Source: JAVKNF01 sp031537795 (lineage in GTDB: Bacteria; Pseudomonadota; Alphaproteobacteria; Rickettsiales; Deianiraeaceae). From it: 14,736 nt of DNA. Below, piece by piece: positions 1 through 6,539 of the stretch. The translations under genes were made by a program, and so were the position numbers. The stretch lies in the NCBI GenBank assembly GCA_031537795.1, contig JAVKNF010000005.1, positions 1-14,736 of the forward strand. The letters are read 5' to 3'. How positions within the stretch are numbered: position 1 is the first letter of the stretch; every line of letters starts with the position of its first letter. The notes under the pieces were generated by a model, which saw nothing but the letters and a program-made list of their open reading frames with translations, searched no databases and had not been told where the DNA came from.

Positions 1-789
1 GCATTAGAGAGGGGGAAAGATCAAAGAAGAGAATTAGAAGCTAAAAATAATTCTCTAAAAGAAGAGAGAAAAGCATTGGGAAAAGAACTAGAGCAGGCAA
101 AACAAAAATTAGTCGAAAAAATAAAAACTTTAAATGAAAATAGAGTACAAACTGAAGAGCAAAATAAAATACTAAAAATTGAAAATCAAACAATAGATTT
201 AAAGATTGAGCCAGATTCGGAGAAAGAAACAAAACAAGAAATCGAGAATGCAAAAGATGAAGATTATTATTCTTTAGGAGACTTAAATATAGAGCATTCA
301 TTACCTAAAATACCAAAATTTTACACAGAAATACCTGATATAAAAAAAGCAATAGCAGCAGCTTTTGTTGGTGGTATTGGAGCTGGTTTTGTTGCCTTTA
401 TTGTTGTAGGTGGGGCTCCTGTTGCTATAATTGCAGGAATAGTCGGTGCTGCTGGTTTAGGTTTTTTAGTTTACGAATTTACAAAAGAAAAAACACAAAG
501 AGATTTAACTCAAAAAGAAAAAGAGACATTTGAAAAAGAGATATGTGACAATTTATTTATGAAAATAATCGAACAAACACCGGATATTAGAACGGATTCA
601 AATGCACAAATAATTCTAAGAGATAATATAGAGCAAAATGTTTCTTCTTACATTAAAAACCCAGCAGAATATAGACCTGCCTATTTTAAAATACCAAGAA
701 AATTACAACTTGTAGAAAGTTCAACAAGAAAAACAAAAGCTGAAAATAATTTAGAAGCAATAAAAAAAGAACAAGAGATTTATGTTTAG
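1..789 (+). CDS. Partial coiled-coil protein with glycine-rich membrane segment (C-terminal part)
   Basis: The reading frame is open from the first base, so the true start lies upstream; the TTG at 76 is internal. The 262 visible residues fall into three parts. The first (about residues 1-85) is rich in Lys, Glu and Gln with a heptad-like pattern, so probably coiled coil. The second (about residues 115-160, nt 345-480) is strongly hydrophobic and rich in Gly and Ala, with several GxxxG-like spacings, and could form one long or two short membrane helices. The third is a charged tail of about 100 residues ending at TAG 787-789. I do not recognise a family. The architecture (long coiled coil, glycine-zipper-like membrane segment, charged tail) resembles large surface or secreted proteins of intracellular bacteria, but no motif proves that. 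A terminator-like hairpin follows directly, so this is the last gene of its transcript. Confidence 0.75.
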   Translation, partial: ALERGKDQRRELEAKNNSLKEERKALGKELEQAKQKLVEKIKTLNENRVQTEEQNKILKIENQTIDLKIEPDSEKETKQEIENAKDEDYYSLGDLNIEHSLPKIPKFYTEIPDIKKAIAAAFVGGIGAGFVAFIVVGGAPVAIIAGIVGAAGLGFLVYEFTKEKTQRDLTQKEKETFEKEICDNLFMKIIEQTPDIRTDSNAQIILRDNIEQNVSSYIKNPAEYRPAYFKIPRKLQLVESSTRKTKAENNLEAIKKEQEIYV

Positions 790-796
790 ATGAATT

Positions 797-829
797 AAAA
801 GACTTTCAATTAAATAAGTCTTATTTTTA
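797..829 (+). terminator. Rho-independent terminator-like hairpin
   Basis: A 7-bp perfect inverted repeat, AAGACTT at 799-805 and AAGTCTT at 816-822, encloses a 10-nt loop and is followed by ATTTTT. It sits 10 nt after the stop codon of the upstream partial gene. The stem is weak by usual standards but appropriate for such AT-rich DNA. Confidence 0.55.
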
Positions 830-946
830 ATTAAATTAATACTTTTTGCAAACTATTATCATGATTGACAAATTTTTTTAAATTTTCAAAAAACATAAAA
901 TTGAATTAGTTGAGATATAGTCTATTTATTAAAAATTATTATCAAG

Positions 947-974
947 TTCTTAATAATTAATTGCATCTTATAAT
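947..974 (+). promoter_or_regulatory. Candidate promoter of the restriction-modification locus
   Basis: A perfect TATAAT lies at 969-974, with a weak -35-like TTCTTA at 947-952 (16-bp spacer). It is about 40 nt upstream of the methyltransferase ATG. In DNA this AT-rich a TATAAT occurs easily by chance, so support is modest. The remainder of the gap 830-1013 shows nothing else I can name. Confidence 0.3.
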
Positions 975-1013
975 AATGTTATTATTTAAAAAAAATAAAA
1001 TTTAATTATTGAT

Positions 1014-1942
1014 ATGTTATTTGATTTTATTGATAACAAAAGAATAAACGGTCAATATTTTACTCAATATAATCCATTTGATAATCAAGCATTTCAAGAA
1101 TGGTCAAGTGAATCTAATTTAAAAGATAACATTATTTTAGAACCATTTGCAGGAAGTAATAATTTAATAAAAATGCTTCAAGAAATGGGTTTATGTAATA
1201 ACTTTATTTCTTATGATACAGAACCTAAAAATGAAAATGTGTTATTTAAAGACACATTACAAAATTCCCTACAAATTATAATATTTGCATAACAAACCCA
1301 CCTTATTTAGCTCAAAATTCTGCCAAAAGAAGAGGTTTATTTTATCCTGAAACAAATTACGATGATTTGTATAAATATGCAATTGATAAGTGTTTAAAAA
1401 ATTGTAAAAGCGTTGGAGTAATCATTCCAGCTTCTTTTTTAAATTCAAAGCTTTTTAGAAATAGATTATCTCATTATATTTTATTAAATACAAAAATGTT
1501 TAATGATACAGAACACCCAGTTTGCCTTGCTTTATTTAAAGAAAAATCAAATAATGTTGAATTATATGAGGATAAAGAATTTATTGGATTATTAAGCGAA
1601 TTTGAAAGAAAATTACCGAGATCTAAAAATAAAATTGAAATGAAATTTAATGACAAAACTGGCAAACTTGGATTGATTGCAATTGATAATACCATTGAAC
1701 CCTCTATTAGATTCTGCAATGGGAATGAAATAAATGCCAACAAAATAGGCAGTACATCAAGAAGTATAACAAGAATTTCAACTGATTGTGATATTGAAAA
1801 ATTAATTAGAATTTAGAAAGGAAACTTATGATGTGTTTTTAACTCCATTTAAGGGTTTAAGAAAAGATTTAAAGTATAGAAGGAGACTTGAACTATGGCT
1901 TTGGCAAGAAATGTAATTAATCAAGTTTATTTTTCAATATGA
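1014..1942 (+). pseudogene. Frameshifted adenine-specific DNA methyltransferase of a type II R-M system
   Basis: This is a probable N6-adenine methyltransferase of about 309 residues, broken into four reading-frame pieces. The first piece (1014 to about 1265) carries a GQYFT segment and the AdoMet-binding motif EPFAGS. The second (about 1265-1804) carries the catalytic motif NPPY, encoded at about 1297-1308. The third (about 1806-1897) includes a TPFKGLRKD segment. The fourth (1898-1942) ends in TGA overlapping an ATG by ATGA. Protein similarity-like continuity is restored by one extra T near 1265, one A fewer near 1805 and one extra G near 1897, all next to short homopolymers. The first stop (TAA 1290-1292) separates the AdoMet-binding half from the catalytic half, so no complete enzyme can be made as written. 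Sequencing error is the alternative, but the other complete genes in the window outside this locus are intact despite longer A/T runs. The target sequence cannot be read from the motifs. Confidence 0.75.
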
Positions 1943-2223
1943 ATTATAAAGATAAATACAAAATACAAATTCAAGAAAATTTAAAAAATGTTATAAATGA
2001 ACTTGAGACAAAAGAAATGTAATTAATCAAGTTTATTTTTCAATATGAATTATAAAGATAAATACAAAATACAAATTCAAGAAAATTTAAAAAATGTTAT
2101 AAACGAACTTGAGACAAAAGAAATGTAATTAATCAAGTTTATTTTTCAATATGAATTATAAAGATAAATACAAAATACAAATTCAAGAAAATTTAAAAAA
2201 TGTTATAAACGAACTTGAAACAG
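1906..2223 (+). repeat. Three tandem copies of a 106-bp unit across the methyltransferase/endonuclease junction
   Basis: The copies run 1906-2011, 2012-2117 and 2118-2223. Copies 1 and 2 differ at one base (T1998 versus C2104), and copy 3 diverges only in its last few bases. Each unit contains the last codons of the methyltransferase, the overlapping ATGA, and the first 24 codons of the endonuclease. Copies 1 and 2 therefore each create a mini-ORF (ATG at 1939 and 2045) of 27 codons ending in TAA; only the third ATG (2151) opens the full endonuclease. The 15-mers AAGAAATGTAATTAA (start of unit) and AAGATATGAAATTAA (just after copy 3) match at 13 of 15 positions, suggesting slippage or unequal exchange between them. 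Confidence 0.95.
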
Positions 2224-2783
2224 AAGATATGAAATTAAAAATTTCAAACTGGGCAAATAAATTCGGATACTCTTTTAATGAAATAAAAGAAAAGATTATC
2301 AATGATGAGATTTTTAGATGTGTTTTTGCAAAAGACCCAGCAAAACAAAATTTATATCAAAATCTTGCTTCAAAATATATAAGTTCACTTGATGTTGTTG
2401 AAAATTTTAAAGTTTTGCCAGCAGGCGGTAAAGATGCAATATACTTAACAAATGGGAAGATTTTAAAAGGTGATTTATTAAAAAACCAAGCAAAAGATAT
2501 AAAGTCAATTGATTTTATGTGGATTTCAAAAGGATTTACATTTTATGCTTCTCATAAATATACAGAAATGAACGGCGGGGCTCAAGACAATCAATATAAA
2601 GATATTCAAGATTTTTTAAATCATTCAAGAGATTGCAACGATAAAAACACAATATTTTTAGCAATTTGTGATGGAGATTATTATTTACAAAAAGATTCTA
2701 AAACTGGAGATGAAACTAAAATAAAAAGGCTACAAAGGTTGACAGATAATAAAACTTTTTTGTGTCAAACATCAATGAATTAA
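2151..2783 (+). CDS. Type II restriction endonuclease-like protein with frameshifted C-terminus
   Basis: The 210-residue ORF starts at the ATG in the third 106-bp repeat and follows the broken methyltransferase. The original arrangement had ATGA overlap of the two genes, typical of an R-M pair. The central segment IDFMW, then YASHKYT, then GGAQDNQY looks like the catalytic core of a PD-(D/E)XK-type restriction enzyme, with Asp in the first position and Lys in SHK, although the usual acidic residue before Lys is not evident. I do not recognise the recognition specificity. At the T-run 2756-2761 the frame slips: the +2 frame would continue with VSNINELKGFLGNF and stop at TAG 2804-2806, whereas the actual frame ends after a few unrelated residues at 2781-2783. 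One T appears to be missing. The last 15 or so native residues are replaced, so activity is uncertain. Confidence 0.6.
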   Translation: MNYKDKYKIQIQENLKNVINELETEDMKLKISNWANKFGYSFNEIKEKIINDEIFRCVFAKDPAKQNLYQNLASKYISSLDVVENFKVLPAGGKDAIYLTNGKILKGDLLKNQAKDIKSIDFMWISKGFTFYASHKYTEMNGGAQDNQYKDIQDFLNHSRDCNDKNTIFLAICDGDYYLQKDSKTGDETKIKRLQRLTDNKTFLCQTSMN

Positions 2784-2833
2784 AGGGATTTTTAGGTAAT
2801 TTTTAGTTTTTATAGCTTTCAAATATATATCTA

Positions 2834-2855
2834 TCAAATAATATTTTATTTGACA
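2834..2855 (+). promoter_or_regulatory. Perfect palindrome overlapping a consensus -35 upstream of glpX
   Basis: TCAAATAA at 2834-2841 and TTATTTGA at 2846-2853 form a perfect 8-bp inverted repeat around TATT. Its right arm runs into a consensus TTGACA at 2850-2855. No convincing -10 hexamer lies 16-18 bp downstream; TAGACT at 2878-2883 is too far. A purine-rich GAAAGAG at 2871-2877 may be the ribosome binding site for the ATG at 2887. The palindrome could be an operator, or a weak terminator for the R-M locus. Confidence 0.35.
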
Positions 2856-2886
2856 AATATTTTAATGCAAGAAAGAGTAGACTAAT

Positions 2887-3774
2887 ATGAAAGAATATGC
2901 AAAAAATGCGACTATTTTAGCGGCAATTTCATCATTTAAAAGCATAGGAAGAGGTGATAAAAACTTTTCAGATGAATTAGCAACTTCTGCTATGCGTAAT
3001 TATTTTAATGAAGTAGAAAATGCAAGATTTACAATAAAAATAGGAGAAGGTGAAATGGACGAAGCCCCTATGTTATATAGAGGTGAAGTTTTAGGAAAAG
3101 GGAAAGTTGAATTTGATATAGCGGTTGACCCTTTAGACTGTACGACAGCTTGCTCTGTTGGAGGTTTTGGCGCTGTTTCTGCGATATTGATTGCTCCAAG
3201 AGGGAATATAATAGAGGCTCCGGATGTTTATATGAATAAAATTGCTTCTTGTTCAGTTCCAATTGGGGTTTTGTCTCTAGAAGAAGAATTAAAAAATAAC
3301 CTAAAGAATATAGCAAAATTTAAGAAAAAAGGCATAAAAGATGTAGGAATTATAACTCTTGATAGAGAGAGACATTATAATATTATTGAAACGGCACAAG
3401 AACTAGGAGTAAAAATTTTTACAGTGAAAGATGGGGATATAATGGCGATATTATCTACATACTATAATGAAAATATAGATTTATTTTTTGGTACAGGAGG
3501 CTCTCCGGAAGGAGTTATAGCTTCTTCTTTTTGTAAAAATTTAGGCGGTTTTTTTGAAGGAAAATTCCTAACAAACGAAGTAGATAAAAAAGACAAAATA
3601 TTCAAAGCGATAGATTTAGTTGGCGAAAATTCAGTATTCAGCGTAACAGGAATAACTAACGGAGATTGTATCCGAGGAGTAGAATTTCTAAAAGATATTA
3701 ATAAATATAAAGTAAACACTATCTCAATTTGCTCTAAAATGAAAGGGTTCGAGAACTCAACTACAATATTATGA
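2887..3774 (+). CDS. glpX: Fructose-1,6-bisphosphatase class II (GlpX)
   Basis: The enzyme hydrolyses fructose-1,6-bisphosphate to fructose-6-phosphate in gluconeogenesis. Family landmarks are visible in order: GRGDKN (residues 21-26), IGEGEMDEAP (52-61), DIAVDPLDCTT (77-87), DVYMNK (113-118), RERH (160-163), DGD (182-184), GGSPEG (204-209) and VTGITNGD (253-260). At 295 residues it is about 40 shorter than E. coli GlpX, having lost internal loops and the C-terminal tail. The metal-site motif, usually DPIEGT, reads DPLDCT: Asp replaces Glu, as in inositol monophosphatase relatives, and Cys replaces the normally invariant Gly. Arg160 stands where E. coli has the Lys of its K-x-R pair. The stop overlaps the start of argS by 4 bp, so the two genes are co-transcribed and probably translationally coupled. 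In a glycolysis-poor intracellular bacterium it would supply sugar phosphates for the cell envelope. Confidence 0.9.
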   Translation: MKEYAKNATILAAISSFKSIGRGDKNFSDELATSAMRNYFNEVENARFTIKIGEGEMDEAPMLYRGEVLGKGKVEFDIAVDPLDCTTACSVGGFGAVSAILIAPRGNIIEAPDVYMNKIASCSVPIGVLSLEEELKNNLKNIAKFKKKGIKDVGIITLDRERHYNIIETAQELGVKIFTVKDGDIMAILSTYYNENIDLFFGTGGSPEGVIASSFCKNLGGFFEGKFLTNEVDKKDKIFKAIDLVGENSVFSVTGITNGDCIRGVEFLKDINKYKVNTISICSKMKGFENSTTIL

Positions 3775-5453
3775 TAATACCTTTATTTAAAAGCTCTATA
3801 GATAATTTTTTGAAAGAGAATGATTTACCTGATGTGCGATTTTCAATCTTGACAATCCCTGAAAATCTAGATTTAGATTTTCATATTTCAACAAATATTT
3901 TGATTATTTTGAAAGCAAAAAATATAAATTTAAAAGATGAGATATTAATTTTTTTAAATAAACTGGAAATTTTTGAAAAAATTGAAATAATGCCAAATTT
4001 ATTTATAAATTTTAAATTTTCTAGCAGAATAATTAATGAATTCTTATTAGATATATTTAAAAATAAAGATGAAAACCTTATAGAAAAAACAGTAAAAAAA
4101 AGCCCAATAAATATTGAATTTATATCTTGTAATCCGACCGGGCCTATGCATATAGGGCATTTAAGAGGCGGAATAATAGGCGATGTGATTTGCTCTATTT
4201 TCGAAAAGACTGGATATAAAATTATAAGAGAATTCTGCATTAATGATAACGGAAATCAGGTTGATAATCTTGTAAAGTCTGTAATTTACAGAATGAAAGA
4301 AATTGAAAATTTTGATATGCAAAATGAAGAAATTTCTAACGATCTTTATCAGGGTGAATACATTAAAGAAGTTGCAAAGAAAATAATTAAAACAAAAAAA
4401 AATAGACTGCAGGAAATCTATAAGAATCAGTCTTTAATAAAACAAGAGATATTAGGCTTGATGATTGAAGATATAAAATTTACTATTAAAAAATTGGGTA
4501 TTAAATTCGATGTTTTTTCTTCTGTACAAAAAATTATAGATAGCGGAAATTATAAAAAATTAATAGAAATATTGGAAATAAAAAATTTAATTTATAGAGG
4601 TAAATTACAAGAAACTGAAGATAATGATAAAAATAAAAAAGCCTTAATATTCAAGAGTGAAGAATTTGGAGATGATAAAAATAGAGTTATAGAAAAAGAT
4701 AACGGAGAATTAACATATTTAGCCGGAGATTTAGTTTATCATGACGATAAAATTGCAAGAGGATTTAATGAAATGATTTTAATTTTAGGCTCTGACCACA
4801 AAGGATATAGTAAAAGAATAGAATCTATTGTTGATGCGATTTCTGATAAAAAAGCAAAAATAAAGATAATATTTTCAGAAATGGTGAATTTTTTAAAAGA
4901 CGGAGAACCTGTTAAAATGTCAAAAAGAAAAGGTAATTTTTTAACTGTTGATGATGTTCTGGATGAGGTAGATCCTCAACTTATTCGTTTTAATATTTTA
5001 GCTTATAAAAAAACAACTATTATTAATTTTGATATTGAAAAGATAAAAGAAAAAAGAAAGGAAAATCCAGCTTTCTATGTTCAATACGCTCATACAAGAT
5101 GTTGCTCTGTTTTGAAAAAAATAAAAATAAAACCCCTTAATTTGAATGAATTTGATTCTAATCTTTTAAATTCAAAGGAACATTCAAAAATAATATCTAA
5201 ATTAATAAATTACAGTTTAATGATAGAAAAAGTTTTAGTCGATTTAGAGCCTCATTATATTGTAAAATATCTAATAGATTTAGCTACTAATTTTCATCAC
5301 ATCTGGCACGCTGGTAGTGAGGTTGAAAATTTAAAATTTATATGTGAGAATGAAAATAAAACTTTAGCAAATTTTGTATTTTTAAATTGTGTAAAAAATA
5401 TTATTAGTTCAGGTTTAAATATATTAAAAATTAAAGCAGTCGAAGAGATGTAA
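3771..5453 (+). CDS. argS: Arginyl-tRNA synthetase
   Basis: This class I aminoacyl-tRNA synthetase charges tRNA-Arg in the cytoplasm. At 560 residues it is close to the family norm (E. coli 577). After an N-terminal additional domain (about 1-110), the catalytic domain begins with NPTGPMHIGHLRGG; the HIGH motif is His127-Ile-Gly-His130. INDNGNQVDNL follows, and the KMSKR loop is at Lys382-Arg386 within GEPVKMSKRKGNF. The downstream stretch with FYVQYAH, and the C-terminal anticodon-binding domain with LATNFHHIWHAG, resemble alphaproteobacterial ArgS. The ATG overlaps the glpX stop (ATGA), so no separate promoter is expected. The gene is intact across many A/T runs, which bears on how to read the frameshifts in the R-M locus. 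The 49-nt gap that follows contains only a poor AATAAA/TTTATT hairpin. Confidence 0.97.
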   Translation: MIIPLFKSSIDNFLKENDLPDVRFSILTIPENLDLDFHISTNILIILKAKNINLKDEILIFLNKLEIFEKIEIMPNLFINFKFSSRIINEFLLDIFKNKDENLIEKTVKKSPINIEFISCNPTGPMHIGHLRGGIIGDVICSIFEKTGYKIIREFCINDNGNQVDNLVKSVIYRMKEIENFDMQNEEISNDLYQGEYIKEVAKKIIKTKKNRLQEIYKNQSLIKQEILGLMIEDIKFTIKKLGIKFDVFSSVQKIIDSGNYKKLIEILEIKNLIYRGKLQETEDNDKNKKALIFKSEEFGDDKNRVIEKDNGELTYLAGDLVYHDDKIARGFNEMILILGSDHKGYSKRIESIVDAISDKKAKIKIIFSEMVNFLKDGEPVKMSKRKGNFLTVDDVLDEVDPQLIRFNILAYKKTTIINFDIEKIKEKRKENPAFYVQYAHTRCCSVLKKIKIKPLNLNEFDSNLLNSKEHSKIISKLINYSLMIEKVLVDLEPHYIVKYLIDLATNFHHIWHAGSEVENLKFICENENKTLANFVFLNCVKNIISSGLNILKIKAVEEM

Positions 5454-5502
5454 TATTTATTAATCTTGATTTTAATTTTAAAATAAATAGTTTTTATTAA
5501 TT

Positions 5503-6324
5503 ATGAAAATTCTAAACACAAAAGCTAGATTCATATTAATTTTGGTTAAACTTCTAAATTATTTGTTTTCAAGAATAGGTTCATTCGTTTTTGAAATATC
5601 TCATTCTATCGGTTATTTTTTAATTTTCTTTTTTAATTTTATAAAGTCTATTTTTAGTAGGCAAATTTTTTTAAAAAATATCGCAAAAGAGATATGGAAA
5701 ATTGGTTTCAATAGCATTCCAATTGTTTCTTTAACTGCATTTTTTGCTGGGTGTGTTTTAACGTTGCAACTTTATGAATCATTTAAAGTTATGGGTATAA
5801 TCAATCAAATTCCTTTTGTTGTTTTTGGAGCTATGACAAAAGATCTAGGTCCCGTTTTAGCTGGTTTAATGATTGTAGCTAGAGTTGGTTCATCTGTCGC
5901 TTCCGAAGCTTCTTATATGAAATCTGAAAATCAAATTGATGTTTTAAAATCTATGTCAATTAATCATTTTCGTTTTTTATTCTTGCCAAAATTAATAGGA
6001 ATAATTTTTGGTGTTATTATTTTATTTATCATCTCTTTAACTTTCGGTATTATAGGGTCTTATTTGATAAGTGTGAAATCTTTATCTTTTGTTCCAAACG
6101 AATATATTAATTTATTGGTAAATGCAATTAAAACGAAAGATATTTTTCAAGGTTTCTTTAAAATGGAAATTTTTGGAATTTCAACTGTTTTTACTTCTTA
6201 TTATTTTGGTTTTAAAGGAGAAGAAGGCTCTTTAGGTTTAAGTGAATCAACTGTTAAATCTGTGATTTTTGGGTCTATTTTTGTTTTATTTTTTAATTTT
6301 TTGTTTGTGTGGTTTTATAATTAA
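5503..6324 (+). CDS. mlaE: MlaE-type ABC transporter permease (phospholipid trafficking)
   Basis: This inner-membrane permease belongs to the MlaE/YrbE (DUF140) family, which works with an ATPase (MlaF) and an MCE-domain protein (MlaD) in moving phospholipids between the membranes of Gram-negative bacteria. The 273 residues contain about five to six hydrophobic segments. The family core is clear: SLTAFFAGCVLTLQ, KDLGPVLAGLMIVARVGSSVASEA, then the cytoplasmic coupling segment SENQIDVLKSMSIN. In the usual family sequence that region reads AAELGTM before the Q-I-D-A-L motif; here the Gly-Thr is replaced by Ala-Ser-Tyr. The partner ATPase and MCE genes are not in the window, so they must lie elsewhere, as is usual in reduced alphaproteobacterial genomes. 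No clear Shine-Dalgarno sequence precedes the ATG. Confidence 0.9.
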   Translation: MKILNTKARFILILVKLLNYLFSRIGSFVFEISHSIGYFLIFFFNFIKSIFSRQIFLKNIAKEIWKIGFNSIPIVSLTAFFAGCVLTLQLYESFKVMGIINQIPFVVFGAMTKDLGPVLAGLMIVARVGSSVASEASYMKSENQIDVLKSMSINHFRFLFLPKLIGIIFGVIILFIISLTFGIIGSYLISVKSLSFVPNEYINLLVNAIKTKDIFQGFFKMEIFGISTVFTSYYFGFKGEEGSLGLSESTVKSVIFGSIFVLFFNFLFVWFYN

Positions 6325-6325
6325 T

Positions 6326-6508
6326 ATGAAAGATAAAATTGAAAATTTGAAAAATGAAATATTAGAAGATCCAATAATTTCAGGTAAGATGAATACAATC
6401 ATAAATAAGATTAAAGATTACAATCTTCAAAGAGAATCCTTGGGATTAATTAAAGAAGAAATTGAAATTCTTCAAGAAGAATATTCCAATTTAAAAAAGA
6501 ATATTTAA
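6326..6508 (+). CDS. Small coiled-coil protein, unknown function
   Basis: This 60-residue ORF begins at an ATG one base after the mlaE stop. A longer frame beginning at 6269 lies inside mlaE and is not needed. The product is charged and almost wholly helical in character, with Ile/Leu at heptad-like positions (IENLKNEI, EIEILQEEYSNLKK), so a short coiled coil is likely. No signal peptide or membrane segment is visible. I do not recognise a family. Tight linkage to mlaE suggests co-expression. Its stop codon (6506-6508) directly abuts the stop codon of the convergent decarboxylase gene, with zero spacing. Confidence 0.65.
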   Translation: MKDKIENLKNEILEDPIISGKMNTIINKIKDYNLQRESLGLIKEEIEILQEEYSNLKKNI

Positions 6509-6539
6509 CTAGAAAATCTCAAGATTAGGAAAATATTCT
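6498..6539. terminator. Inverted repeat across the convergent gene ends, possible bidirectional terminator
   Basis: AGAATATTT at 6498-6506 and AAATATTCT at 6531-6539 are perfect 9-bp complements. A smaller inverted repeat in the loop has AATC at 6515-6518 and GATT at 6523-6526. The structure spans both abutting stop codons, where a shared terminator would be expected because no intergenic space exists. No clear T-tract follows on either strand, so function is uncertain. Confidence 0.35.

Noticed and set aside
41..301. Minus-strand ORF of 86 codons
   Set aside because: It is antisense to the coiled-coil gene, rich in Leu and Phe because it mirrors Lys/Glu codons, and has no start context or recognisable motif.
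1255..1270. Programmed ribosomal frameshift in the methyltransferase
   Set aside because: There is no classic slippery heptamer with a downstream structure, and two further frame changes in the same gene would also have to be programmed; decay or error is simpler.
1906..2223. CRISPR-like or VNTR array
   Set aside because: The repeats are directly adjacent 106-bp units with no spacers and contain coding sequence of the two R-M genes; this is a local gene-junction duplication.
3881..4240. Minus-strand ORF of 119 codons inside argS
   Set aside because: It lies wholly opposite a conserved synthetase domain including the HIGH motif; a shadow frame.
5454..5502. Terminator between argS and mlaE
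   Set aside because: Only a weak AATAAA/TTTATT pairing is present without a proper T-tract; too common in such AT-rich DNA.
6269..6508. Longer 79-residue version of the small protein
   Set aside because: The extra 19 codons lie inside the mlaE C-terminus and would encode a hydrophobic segment only because they mirror that membrane helix; the ATG at 6326 right after the mlaE stop is the natural start.
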